From NCBI RefSeq assembly GCF_002250835.2, contig NZ_NOJY02000008.1:87706-151705 (forward strand): a stretch of DNA of 64,000 bases. Direction: 5' to 3'. The DNA is from Romboutsia weinsteinii. Lineage in GTDB: Bacteria > Bacillota > Clostridia > Peptostreptococcales > Peptostreptococcaceae. Under the pieces are notes generated by a model, which was not told the origin of the DNA, searched no databases, and worked only from the letters and a program-made list of their open reading frames with translations. Each line of letters starts with the position of its first letter. Positions within the stretch are counted from its first letter, which is position 1. Position numbers and translations under genes: made by a program. Below, in pieces: positions 17,385-26,529 of the stretch.

Positions 17385-19031
17385 ATGGATAGGAATATTT
17401 CAAAGAGAATAGAAGAGATTGCTGTTATGCTTACAGAGCAACTAAGCATAGTAGAAACACTTGGAGAATTAGACTCAGTTAACAAAATATATGAAATCTT
17501 TTCTCAGATGCCATACTATAAAGACAATCCAAAGGACATAAAGTTTGTAGATGTTATAAATGATAACTTAGGTAGAAAATCATTAATAGTTACACTAAGA
17601 GGTAAAAAAGGAAATAGTAAAAAAACAGTAATTATGATAGGTCATACAGATACAGTTGGTATATCTGATTTTGGGAATATTAAAGAATATGCAAATAAAC
17701 CTTATGAGCTTACTGATATGTTAAAAGAAGTGAGTTTACCTGAAGAAGTAAGAAGAGATTTAGAATCGGGCGAATATTTATTTGGTAGAGGACTATTTGA
17801 TATGAAGACAGGTGATGCTATAATTATGGCAATCATGGAAGATATATCAAATAATATTGAAGAGTTTGAAGGAAATTTAATCTTCTGTGCAGTATGTGAT
17901 GAAGAGGGAAACTCAGGAGGTATGCTATCTTGTGTTCCAGAGCTTGTTAAGATGCAGGAAAAAGAAGGCTTTGAATATTTGGCACTATTAGATACAGATT
18001 ATATGACTTCGGAATATGAAGGAGACGAAAATAAGTATGTATATGTAGGCACAGTAGGAAAATTGATGCCATCTTTCTACATTGTTGGTAAAGAAACTCA
18101 TGTAGGAGAGTCTTTTAAGGGACTAGATCCAAATCAAATAGCTTCAGCAATTACTAGTAGAATAAATTTAAATACAGATTTTTGTGATATAGCTGAGGGC
18201 GAGGTTTCTCTTCCTCCAATAACATTAAAACAAAGAGATTTAAAACCAGAATATTCAGCTCAGATTGCTAAGACTTCAACATTATTTTTTAACTATGCAA
18301 CTCATTGTAGCACTCCAGATGAAGTTCTTATAAAAATGAAAATAGCAGCTACAAAAGCGTTTGATAGTGCGATAGAAAGTTTAAATAATGAGTATAGTAG
18401 ATTTTGTGAACTTAGTAAAAGAGATTATGTGAAGTTACCATGGGAATCTAGAGTACTTACTTATGAGGAATTGTACAATAAAGTAAAAGATGAGATTGGA
18501 AGTAAAGTTGATGAACATATGAAAGAATATGAAAGTAAAATGCTAAATGACTCTAGTATAGATCAAAGAGACTTCTCTTTAAAGATGGTAGAAGAATTGC
18601 ATAAGCTATGGTCAAATAAAGAACCAGTTGTTATAGTATATTTTACACCACCGTACTATCCACATATTTATATAGAAGGAAAATCACCAAAAGAAAGAGT
18701 ACTCTTAGATGCTGTTGCTAATGCTGTAAATACTACTAAAACAGATTACAATCTCGTATATAAGAAGTTCTTTCCATATATAAGTGACCTAAGCTATGGT
18801 GCTTGTCCTAAAGATCCAAGTATTATACACGCACTTAAAAGTAATATGCCTGGATTTGGAAGTAAATACTATTTACCACTTGAGGATATGCAAAAGCTTG
18901 ATTTGCCAGTATTAGATATCGGAAGCTTTGGAAAAGATGCTCACAAGTTTACTGAAAGAATAGAGAAAAAATATTCTTTTGAAGTTGCGCCTGTCCTTGT
19001 CTATAAAACTATAATGAACTTATTAGGCTAG
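17385..19031 (+). CDS. M20-family amidohydrolase, RocB-like
   Basis: 548 residues, the size of Bacillus RocB. Metal-binding motifs of the M20 family are visible: GHTDTVG (H87, D89), GRGLFDMKTGD (second metal Asp) and CDEEGNSGG (acidic catalytic pair). A dimerisation insert follows. RocB is co-regulated with arginine catabolism but its reaction is not established; cleavage of an N-acyl or dipeptide form of arginine/ornithine is plausible. Position between the alanine symporter and arginase supports an arginine-related role. No signal peptide, so cytoplasmic. Confidence 0.8.
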   Translation: MDRNISKRIEEIAVMLTEQLSIVETLGELDSVNKIYEIFSQMPYYKDNPKDIKFVDVINDNLGRKSLIVTLRGKKGNSKKTVIMIGHTDTVGISDFGNIKEYANKPYELTDMLKEVSLPEEVRRDLESGEYLFGRGLFDMKTGDAIIMAIMEDISNNIEEFEGNLIFCAVCDEEGNSGGMLSCVPELVKMQEKEGFEYLALLDTDYMTSEYEGDENKYVYVGTVGKLMPSFYIVGKETHVGESFKGLDPNQIASAITSRINLNTDFCDIAEGEVSLPPITLKQRDLKPEYSAQIAKTSTLFFNYATHCSTPDEVLIKMKIAATKAFDSAIESLNNEYSRFCELSKRDYVKLPWESRVLTYEELYNKVKDEIGSKVDEHMKEYESKMLNDSSIDQRDFSLKMVEELHKLWSNKEPVVIVYFTPPYYPHIYIEGKSPKERVLLDAVANAVNTTKTDYNLVYKKFFPYISDLSYGACPKDPSIIHALKSNMPGFGSKYYLPLEDMQKLDLPVLDIGSFGKDAHKFTERIEKKYSFEVAPVLVYKTIMNLLG

Positions 19032-19074
19032 ATGATAATATGATTGTAAAATTCAAATTATATAGGGGGACTTT

Positions 19075-20007
19075 ATGAGGATAAATTTAATCGGTGTTCC
19101 GATTTATTATGGATGTGATAGAGAAGGAGTTCAATATGGACCTAAGAAGCTTAGAGAAAATAATATTTCAGATATATTTAGAGAAGCAGGTCTTAATGTC
19201 ATTGATTTAGGGGATATACAAGTAGATAAAATAAAGAATGAAGATAGATTTAAAGATGATAAAAATATAAAATATTATAGTAGTATATATAAAGTAAATA
19301 ATAACTTAGCTCAAGTAACTTATGACTCTGTTAAATCAGGAAATATTCCCATTATACTAGGAGGAGATCATAGTATAGCCCTAGGTAGCATATCAGGAGT
19401 AAGTAGGAACTTTAAGAATCTAGGTGTAGTTTGGGTAGATGCTCATGGTGATTTTAACACAGAAGAAATATCAGAGAGTAAGAATTATCATGGTATGCCA
19501 TTAGCTTCTCTAGCAGGTTTTGGGAAAAAAAATCTTGTAGATTTATACTATGAGGGAAAGAAAATAAAAGAAGAGAATATTTTTCATATAGGTGCTAGAG
19601 ATTTAAATATAAAAGAAGAGGAACTAATAAGGTCAACTAAAGTAAATCTATATGATAAAGTAATGATAGATAATAAAGGGTTTGATTTTGTATTAGAAGA
19701 TATAGTAAAGAAATGTATAGAACAAAAAATAGACGCTATTCATATAAGTTTAGATATTGATTTTATGGATAAAGATCTTGTACCTGGTACTGGAACTAGA
19801 GTCGAAGGAGGATATACATTAGAGGATACAAAGCATATATTAGATAGGATAATGAGTACAAATATAGTAAAGTCAATGGACTTCGTTGAATTTAATCCAA
19901 TAATAGATGAAGAAAATACTACTTTAGATGTATGCATAGACTTGCTAAATCATATTGCCTTATTATTCTCATTAGAAAAAAGATTGTCTAATGAGGTGCA
20001 ATGTTAA
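19075..20007 (+). CDS. rocF: Arginase
   Basis: 310 residues of the ureohydrolase family. All manganese ligand motifs are present: GGDHS (H99), DAHGD (D122, H124, D126) and SLDIDFMD (D227, D229). GTGTRVEGG matches the arginase GVGTPxxGG loop. The enzyme hydrolyses L-arginine to L-ornithine and urea and so supplies the whole operon. Agmatinase or formiminoglutamase would have the same motifs, but the context with ornithine degradation favours arginase. GGGGGA precedes the ATG by 6 nt. It is the last gene before a strong terminator. Confidence 0.88.
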   Translation: MRINLIGVPIYYGCDREGVQYGPKKLRENNISDIFREAGLNVIDLGDIQVDKIKNEDRFKDDKNIKYYSSIYKVNNNLAQVTYDSVKSGNIPIILGGDHSIALGSISGVSRNFKNLGVVWVDAHGDFNTEEISESKNYHGMPLASLAGFGKKNLVDLYYEGKKIKEENIFHIGARDLNIKEEELIRSTKVNLYDKVMIDNKGFDFVLEDIVKKCIEQKIDAIHISLDIDFMDKDLVPGTGTRVEGGYTLEDTKHILDRIMSTNIVKSMDFVEFNPIIDEENTTLDVCIDLLNHIALLFSLEKRLSNEVQC

Positions 20008-20060
20008 CACTTGATGCGTAGATAAGTAATTTATATATATGAAAAGTAGAATTAATTAAT

Positions 20061-20091
20061 AAGGATACCAAGTAATTGGTATCCTTTGTTT
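20061..20091 (+). terminator. Terminator of the arginine/ornithine operon
   Basis: AAGGATACCAA (20061-20071) pairs perfectly with TTGGTATCCTT (20076-20086), loop GTAA, followed by a T-rich tail. Confidence 0.85.
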
Positions 20092-20138
20092 TCGTAATCT
20101 TATCAAAATGGTTAAGTACAGTAAACTTTGATTTATTT

Positions 20139-20519
20139 CTAAAGATTATTGTCTTTATTTTTTCCGATTTCATATCCAGTAATATAAGATAGAATATAAA
20201 ATATTATTAAAATAAAATTTCCTAAGTATATAATATCAGACAATAGAGTTATGCCTCGTAAAATGGTTATTATTTCAAATAAGAATATACTCAGTAAACA
20301 TAAAGATAGAGGAAATACAAATTTATAATTATTTAAGGCAGAAATTCTCCCTTGCATGATAAAGCAGTAAGGTATGACTATCCATGTTAACAAAGGTGAG
20401 ATCATAACAAAATATAGCAAATGAGGAGCTATGTCATAAATTTTAGGAATTATAAGAGAGAGTATAGTAAGTATTGCTATACATATAGGATACTTTAATA
20501 AGTCAATTTTTGCTCTCAT
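20139..20519 (-). CDS. Small four-helix membrane protein, unknown
   Basis: 126 residues, nearly all hydrophobic: four predicted membrane helices (about 11-27, 33-56, 66-86, 96-118) with short polar loops and a basic C-terminus. I do not recognise the family. AAAGGAG lies 11 nt before the ATG, a little far. It is convergent with arginase and divergent from the polysaccharide lyase, so it is its own transcription unit. Function cannot be inferred. Confidence 0.65.
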   Translation of the reverse strand: MRAKIDLLKYPICIAILTILSLIIPKIYDIAPHLLYFVMISPLLTWIVIPYCFIMQGRISALNNYKFVFPLSLCLLSIFLFEIITILRGITLLSDIIYLGNFILIIFYILSYITGYEIGKNKDNNL

Positions 20520-20665
20520 TATATAAATAGCTCCTTTCAGATTCTAATAGTATTATTATTATTACCATTATATATTTTATTAAAATATAAGTCTAATAAT
20601 TAAATAAATTCATATAGAGACATTCATTTATCAATTGAAATTTAAATATTTTATGAAAAAGATTA

Positions 20666-20695
20666 TTGACTTTAAATGATTAAATAATATACAAT
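20666..20695 (+). promoter_or_regulatory. Sigma-A promoter of the polysaccharide lyase
   Basis: TTGACT (20666-20671) with TACAAT (20690-20695) at 18 nt, or TATACA (20688-20693) at 16 nt. The near-consensus -35 makes this the best promoter in the 289-bp gap. Confidence 0.6.
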
Positions 20696-20705
20696 GTTTT
20701 TATAA

Positions 20706-20722
20706 ATGAAACGTGGTTTCAT
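20706..20722. promoter_or_regulatory. Palindromic operator candidate just downstream of the lyase promoter
   Basis: ATGAAACgtgGTTTCAT is a perfect 7-bp inverted repeat around the predicted transcription start. A second symmetric site, AAAACGTTTT (20774-20783), lies 50 bp on and resembles LacI/CcpA-type sites (14 of 16 matches to the cre consensus when extended). Together they suggest inducer- and glucose-responsive control. Confidence 0.5.
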
Positions 20723-20808
20723 AATACAGAACTTACTTTGGTAAATATAGGGGATAGTTTTACAAAACTAAAGAAAACGTTTTTATAAAATATATAGGGG
20801 GAGTAATT

Positions 20809-23800
20809 ATGAATAAAAGCAGGTTAGATAGAGGTCTATACAAAAGCATAGCAGCTATATTAATAGTTAATAATTTTGCTGCATTAGCAACTATAAGAGT
20901 AAATGCTGAGGATATAGTACAAAATAATGCAACTTTAATTGAAAATGTATCACAAGCTAGAAATAATATAATACATATGAATGGAGATTTTGAAGATACA
21001 TTTAAAACAACAAGTTCAGATGCATACTTATGGAAAGATGAAGTTAAACCTAGAAACTGGGAGATTTCTAGTTATGGTCAATTTGCACCTACTATGATAG
21101 GAGAAATAACATCAGACAGTAAGAGTGGGAATAATGCAGTTAAAATAACTCTAGATAAATCAGTTGGATTTTTCAAGTCAGTTACTACAACATCTCCTAA
21201 GATCGAAAAGGATAAGGAGTACAAAATAAGCACATGGATTAAGGGTGAAGATTTAGCGAAAGCTGATTGTAGTGTTACAACTCATAGTCCTATCTTAGTA
21301 AAAGTAGAGCAATTAGATTCATCAAACAAAGTTTTAGAAACAATAACACTAGGTACAGTTTCAGGTACGACTGATTGGAGTAATTTTGAATCTTCTTTTA
21401 GAGGTAATGAAAATGCAAGTAGGTTAAGAATGGTAGTACAGTTTGATTCTGGATTACATGTTGGAACATCAGGAGTAGTATACATTGATGACTTTAAATT
21501 AGAGGAGGTAACGCCAAAGCCTCAAAGTATAACTTTATCAGAAGAAAGTGTTAAAATGTCTTTAGATCAAAGCGGGGTATTAAAATACAATATAGATCCG
21601 ATTGAAGCTAGTAAGGAACCAGTTGTATGGAACAGTAGTGACTCAAGCGTAGTTGAAGTTAAAGATGGAGTTATAACATCAAAGAAAGAAGGGTCTGCAA
21701 CTATCACAGTTTGGTTAGAAAATTATCCAGATTTGAAGTCACAATGTAATATAGAGGTTAGTAACTCTGTTGATATTGAAAGAGTGGAATTTGAAAATTC
21801 AATAATAAATATAGATAATAATAATAATTACATAGTTAAGGCAAAAGCATATCCTGAATATACGACAGAATCATATAATTTAGAAGTAGAAGATATCAAT
21901 GTAGCGACTATTAAAGATGGAATAGTAACTGCTATAAATACTGGAACTACAAATATTATAGCTAAAACAATAGATGGTAAGAAAGAGCTAGGTAGATTTG
22001 AATTAAAAGTAAATGAACATACAAAGGATACATATGATAGTTCGTTAGATAAAATATATAACTCACTAGTTCCAAATAACTTACTGTCATCAAATGATAT
22101 TAAGGATAAAGAAGCAGTAGATAAAATTGTTAGTGTAGCAAATATCTATTGGAACAATATGAATAAAGATAACAATAAAAATTATCTTTGGAAGGACTTA
22201 GATAGCACTACAAATTCTAATCATATAACTAAAAGCTTTGAAAGATTGAGAGAAATGGCTAAGGCATTTTTACTAGAGGGTTCAGAGTTACAAGGCGATA
22301 GCGAGCTGATAAAAGATATTGTATATGGCATTGAGTGGCTAATGGAAAATAGATACAATGAAGATTACTATGGCAACTGGTGGGATTGGCAAATAGGAGC
22401 ACCTCAAAGGCTTACAGATACTTTAGTATTAATAAAAGACTATTTAACAGCCGAAACTATTAAAAAATATACAGATATAATAGATTACTATGTACCAAAT
22501 GCGAGAGATCAGTGGAGTCCAAGAGAAAACCCTATACAAAGTGAAGGCGCTAATAGGTTAGATATGTGCCAAGTGGTGATATATAGAAGCTTACTAATAA
22601 AAGATAGTGAAAAATTACAAGAAGCAAGTAATGACTTATTGCCAGAGTTACAGTATGTAACCGAAAAAAATGGAATATATGAAGATGGGTCTATTATACA
22701 ACATGATGCTATACCTTATACAGGTACATATGGAGCTATACTACTAACAGGTATAGGTAGAATGAATTATCTCTTAGAAGGAACAGAGTGGGCAATCCCA
22801 AGTGATAAAGTTAATATAATTTATGACGTAATAGAAAAATCATTTGAACCTCTAATGTACAAAGGATTGATAATGGATATGGTAAATGGAAGATCTATAT
22901 CAAGATCTAAGTGGCAAGATATTAACAATGGTGAAGGGGTTATGAAGAGTATTGTAAAATACTTTATTCCTGCTGCTACACCAGATGAAGCTTTAAGACT
23001 TAAGGGGGTTGTAAAGTACTGGCTACAATCTAATGACTCAAAAGATATGGTTGAAACTACTAATGATTTAGAGTTTAGAGCTATGATTAAAGATATCTTA
23101 AATGATAGCAAAATAAAACCTAGCAAAGAATTAATCGGGCATTACAATTATGCTAATATGGATAGAGTTGTACACAGAAGACCAGGGTTTGTATATGGAA
23201 TAAGTACATATTCAAATAGAACCTACATGTATGAAGCAATGAACAAAGAAAATACAAAGGGTTACCATACAGCTGACGGTATGACGTATTTATACAATGG
23301 AGATGTAGAACAATTTTCTAAAGGATTTTGGCCAACAGTAGACCCTTATAGATTGCCAGGAACAACAGTAGACACTGTAAAATTATATAATGAAGCAAGT
23401 GGTTCAAAAGTAATCAATGGAGAAAATTGGGTAGGTGGAAGTACAATAGAAGGAAGATACGGTGCTTCAGGCATGTATTTAGATAAAGAAAATCCAAAGG
23501 AAAAAGATGAAAAGTATAAGATGGATTTAAAAGCTAAAAAGTCATGGTTTATGTTTGATGATGAAGTTGTTTCTATAGGTTCAGATATAACAAGTACTAA
23601 GGGAAGAACTATTGAAACTGTAGTTGAAAATAGAAGATTATCTGAAAAAGGTAATGAAGTATTTACTGTAGATGGACAAGCTTCAATAAATAACATAGGG
23701 GATAAAACATCTAAAGAGGGAGTAAGTTGGGCTCACCTTAAAGGAAGCAAAGAAAATACAGATATAGGATACTATTTCCCAAATAAAGCTGATATAAATA

Positions 23801-24597
23801 TATTAAGAGATCATAGAACAGGAAACTGGAATGATATAAATGAAACAGAGCCAAGTTTAGTTGAAGAGAACAACTTCTTAACTATGTGGGTTGATCATGG
23901 AATAGACCCTGAAAATGAATCATATTCATATGTGTTACTACCTAATAAATCTGAAGAAGAAGTAAAAGAATATAATGAAAACCCAAATATTGAAATTCTA
24001 GAGAATAATGAAGGTATACACGCTGTAAGAGAAAATACATTAAATATTACTGCAGCTAACTTCTGGGAAGATAACCAAAGCATTGATTTTATTTCAACAG
24101 ATAAAAAATCATCTGTTATGGTAAAAGAAGATAGTGGTGTATTAAGAATAGGTGTATCAGATCCAACTATGGAAAATGAAGGAACAATCAGAGTAGAATT
24201 AGACAAGAATATTGAAGATGTAATCAATAAAGATGATAGAGTAAAAGTAGTTGAATCATCTGATAAACTAATACTAGAAATAAATGTAAAAGATGCTAAG
24301 GGCTCTACAATAAATGCAGAGTTTAAGATAAAAGAAGAAAATAAATTAAATGCACCAACTGACATAAAAATAGAAAAAATAAAAGGCAATCAAGTGAGCC
24401 TTACTTGGAAAAATCTAAATAATAATAAAAAAGTAAAGTTTTATGAGGTTTATCTAGACGGTAAGTACATAGATAAAGTAAACAATGAAAAAATTAAATT
24501 AAAAATATCAAAAGATGAGCATATACTAAACCTATATGCAGTAGATAAGCAAGGTAATAAGTCTGATATGAGCAAAGATTTCGTTATAAAAAAGTAA
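20809..24597 (+). CDS. Secreted polysaccharide lyase family 8 (hyaluronate lyase type)
   Basis: 1262 residues. A signal peptide (about 1-34, ending VNA) is followed by a carbohydrate-binding module (about 50-235), two bacterial Ig-like Big_2 domains (about 238-402), the alpha/alpha-toroid lyase domain (about 405-770), beta-sandwich domains (to about 1180) and a terminal fibronectin-III domain. Substrate-cleft aromatic patch NWWDWQIGAPQ is at 523-533. Candidate catalytic residues N582 (GANRLD), H632 and Y641 have exactly the spacing of N349, H399 and Y408 of the pneumococcal enzyme. It cleaves hyaluronan or chondroitin by beta-elimination outside the cell. No LPXTG anchor is present, so it is released or held by its binding modules. 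GGGGGAG precedes the ATG. Confidence 0.9.
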   Translation: MNKSRLDRGLYKSIAAILIVNNFAALATIRVNAEDIVQNNATLIENVSQARNNIIHMNGDFEDTFKTTSSDAYLWKDEVKPRNWEISSYGQFAPTMIGEITSDSKSGNNAVKITLDKSVGFFKSVTTTSPKIEKDKEYKISTWIKGEDLAKADCSVTTHSPILVKVEQLDSSNKVLETITLGTVSGTTDWSNFESSFRGNENASRLRMVVQFDSGLHVGTSGVVYIDDFKLEEVTPKPQSITLSEESVKMSLDQSGVLKYNIDPIEASKEPVVWNSSDSSVVEVKDGVITSKKEGSATITVWLENYPDLKSQCNIEVSNSVDIERVEFENSIINIDNNNNYIVKAKAYPEYTTESYNLEVEDINVATIKDGIVTAINTGTTNIIAKTIDGKKELGRFELKVNEHTKDTYDSSLDKIYNSLVPNNLLSSNDIKDKEAVDKIVSVANIYWNNMNKDNNKNYLWKDLDSTTNSNHITKSFERLREMAKAFLLEGSELQGDSELIKDIVYGIEWLMENRYNEDYYGNWWDWQIGAPQRLTDTLVLIKDYLTAETIKKYTDIIDYYVPNARDQWSPRENPIQSEGANRLDMCQVVIYRSLLIKDSEKLQEASNDLLPELQYVTEKNGIYEDGSIIQHDAIPYTGTYGAILLTGIGRMNYLLEGTEWAIPSDKVNIIYDVIEKSFEPLMYKGLIMDMVNGRSISRSKWQDINNGEGVMKSIVKYFIPAATPDEALRLKGVVKYWLQSNDSKDMVETTNDLEFRAMIKDILNDSKIKPSKELIGHYNYANMDRVVHRRPGFVYGISTYSNRTYMYEAMNKENTKGYHTADGMTYLYNGDVEQFSKGFWPTVDPYRLPGTTVDTVKLYNEASGSKVINGENWVGGSTIEGRYGASGMYLDKENPKEKDEKYKMDLKAKKSWFMFDDEVVSIGSDITSTKGRTIETVVENRRLSEKGNEVFTVDGQASINNIGDKTSKEGVSWAHLKGSKENTDIGYYFPNKADINILRDHRTGNWNDINETEPSLVEENNFLTMWVDHGIDPENESYSYVLLPNKSEEEVKEYNENPNIEILENNEGIHAVRENTLNITAANFWEDNQSIDFISTDKKSSVMVKEDSGVLRIGVSDPTMENEGTIRVELDKNIEDVINKDDRVKVVESSDKLILEINVKDAKGSTINAEFKIKEENKLNAPTDIKIEKIKGNQVSLTWKNLNNNKKVKFYEVYLDGKYIDKVNNEKIKLKISKDEHILNLYAVDKQGNKSDMSKDFVIKK

Positions 24598-24637
24598 TTT
24601 AATCAATTTAAACAAAGTAGAGCGTTTATATGTAAAA

Positions 24638-24680
24638 AAAGAGAAGCTGTCTTAAAACTTTAAAGACAACTTCTTTTTTT
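24638..24680. terminator. Bidirectional terminator between lyase and nhaC
   Basis: AGAAG-TGTCTT (about 24642-24653) pairs with AAGACA-CTTCT (about 24663-24674) with one bulge each side; A and T runs flank it. It overlaps the nhaC stop codon. Confidence 0.75.
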
Positions 24681-26095
24681 TATGCTTTTTCTGTATCTAG
24701 CTCACTTGGTTCTATTCTAGCTATTTTAAATTTAATAGCTATTAAGAATAAAGAAACTAATGGATTAATTATATTTAAAAATGCATATGGTAAATAAGTA
24801 AATGCACTAACTCCTAATGTACCGTGTATGTATGCTCCACATGTATTCCAAGGTATAAGTGCAGATGTTAACGTACCACTATCTTCAAGTGCCCTAGACA
24901 ACATCTTAGGATGAAGACCGCGTTTTGCATACTCATCTTTAAACATTCTACCTGGGATAACTATTGAAAGATATTGTTCACCAGCAACAGCATTAGTCAT
25001 TGCACAAGTAATCATAGTACATGCAACTGTTCCAAATACACCCTTTGCAAGCTTAAGAATAGATGAAGCTATAACCTCAAGCATACCTGTTTTTTCTAGT
25101 ATTCCACCTAAGGCAAGAGCACAGATTGTCATAGATACCGTTGACATCATACCCATTAAGCCGCCCTTAGATAATAAATCATCAACAGCCACCACACCTG
25201 TAGTAGAGACGTAACCATCTTGAGCAGCTGATAATATATCACCAACGGATGCACCTTGGAACACTATAGCAAATATAAACCCAAGAACTGCACCAACTAT
25301 TAATCCTGGAATAGCAGGAACTTTAAATATAACTAATCCGATAACTACAACAGGAGGGATAAATAAAATAGGAGATAAAGTATTGAATGAAGCTGCTAAA
25401 GTTTCTCTGATAATATTAATCTGAGACATATCTAAGTCTTGACCAGCATATCTCATACCAATTATTCCATATAATATTAGACATATAACTAATGTTGGAA
25501 TAGTAGAGTAAAGCATGTATTTAATATGTTGGAATATATCAGTACCAGCCATAGCTGGAGCTAAGTTAGTAGTTTCTGAAAGTGGAGATAATTTATCACC
25601 AAAATAAGAACCAGAAATTATAGCACCTGCTATTAAACCGTTTGGTATACCAAGACCTTGACCAATTCCTAAAAGAGCAACACCTACAGTTCCCATAGTA
25701 CTCCAAGAAGAACCTGTAGCAAGAGAAACAACAGAACATATTAAAGTAGTTGCCACTAAGAATATACTAGGAGATAATATCTCAAGACCCCAGTAAATCA
25801 TAGCTGGAACTACACCGCTTATAATCCATGTACCAATTAATATCCCTATAATCATAATTATTAAGATGGCTTGCATTGCCATTTTAATAGAGCTAAACAT
25901 ACTTTCTTCAAGTTCTTGCCATTCATAACCTAGCTTATAAACTGCAACGAGCCCAGCAATTATAGTACCACCAACTAATGGAACATGAGGAGAAGAGCCA
26001 AATTTAAATATTGATACTCCTAAAAATAACATTAGAAATGCGATTGGTATTAGGGCATCAAACAGGGTGGCCTTCTTCTTTTCTCTTTTTTTCAT
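24680..26095 (-). CDS. NhaC-family Na+/H+ antiporter-like transporter (copy 1)
   Basis: 471 residues with 11-12 membrane segments. Family signatures include GSSWSTMGTVGVAL, GSYFGDKLSPLSETTNLAP and an ion-site segment near the end (EDSGTLTSALIPWNTCGAY). NhaC-family proteins exchange Na+ for H+, and several members instead move organic or amino acids (malate/lactate, amino-acid antiport). The gene has a near-perfect sigma-54 promoter and an upstream motif shared with the ornithine operon, so amino-acid-linked transport is likely. It is about half identical by eye to the nhaC at 33786. Standalone transcription unit. Confidence 0.87.
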   Translation of the reverse strand: MKKREKKKATLFDALIPIAFLMLFLGVSIFKFGSSPHVPLVGGTIIAGLVAVYKLGYEWQELEESMFSSIKMAMQAILIIMIIGILIGTWIISGVVPAMIYWGLEILSPSIFLVATTLICSVVSLATGSSWSTMGTVGVALLGIGQGLGIPNGLIAGAIISGSYFGDKLSPLSETTNLAPAMAGTDIFQHIKYMLYSTIPTLVICLILYGIIGMRYAGQDLDMSQINIIRETLAASFNTLSPILFIPPVVVIGLVIFKVPAIPGLIVGAVLGFIFAIVFQGASVGDILSAAQDGYVSTTGVVAVDDLLSKGGLMGMMSTVSMTICALALGGILEKTGMLEVIASSILKLAKGVFGTVACTMITCAMTNAVAGEQYLSIVIPGRMFKDEYAKRGLHPKMLSRALEDSGTLTSALIPWNTCGAYIHGTLGVSAFTYLPYAFLNIINPLVSLFLIAIKFKIARIEPSELDTEKA

Positions 26096-26170
26096 ATTAA
26101 ATTATCCTCCCTTAACTTATATATAAGAAATCTAAAGGTGATAGAAAATATTTATGATGTAAAATAATTT

Positions 26171-26186
26171 AGCAATATATATGCCA
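26171..26186 (-). promoter_or_regulatory. Sigma-54 promoter of nhaC copy 1
   Basis: Read on the minus strand: TGGCATATATATTGCT, exact -24/-12 spacing (GG at 26184-26185, GC at 26172-26173). It sits 76 bp before the ATG of the nhaC gene at 26095. Confidence 0.85.
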
Positions 26187-26248
26187 TATTATGAATTTAT
26201 CAGAAAAAAAATTTACTTTCAATTCAATGGAAAGAATATTAAGAAAAT

Positions 26249-26371
26249 TGCGCTTAATTAGGCGTGAGGAGTAAGTTTGAATATATATTTTCATGTAGAT
26301 TGTAGTGTGTATACATTAGTATAGAAAATCAGCAAAAAAATATGCGCTAAAAGCAAAAAAGCTTGCGCGAG
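26249..26371. promoter_or_regulatory. Candidate enhancer sites for the nhaC sigma-54 promoter
   Basis: Two elements share the start TGCGCTWAA: one at 26249-26263, one at 26343-26366 that forms a hairpin (GCGC 26344-26347 and AAGC 26351-26354 with GCTT 26361-26364 and GCGC 26365-26368). They lie about 75 and 170-195 bp upstream of the promoter. The distal one matches the 7485-7508 element at 18 of 24 positions. Confidence 0.5.
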
Positions 26372-26387
26372 TAAATTTTTATATATT

Positions 26388-26412
26388 ACGTCACTACGTC
26401 ACGTTTCGTTAC
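26388..26412. repeat. Short tandem repeat ACGTCACT
   Basis: ACGTCACT (26388-26395) is followed at once by ACGTCACG (26396-26403) and then CGTTACT. It is a GC-rich patch in an otherwise AT-rich 434-bp gap and may be a protein-binding site. The rest of the gap, to 26515, shows nothing else recognisable. Confidence 0.4.
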
Positions 26413-26529
26413 TATAAAACTTTAAAAGATCTATGTTATATGAAAATAGATAGACGTTATAGATAGAAGGTATTTAGGTGATATAAAAAACATATAATTA
26501 AAAAACTAGTTTGCTCAAGGGGGCTTCAT

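Noticed and set aside
23895..24389. 164-residue minus-strand frame within the lyase gene
   Set aside because: Antisense of a long, well supported coding region; Ser/Leu-rich composition typical of such shadows.
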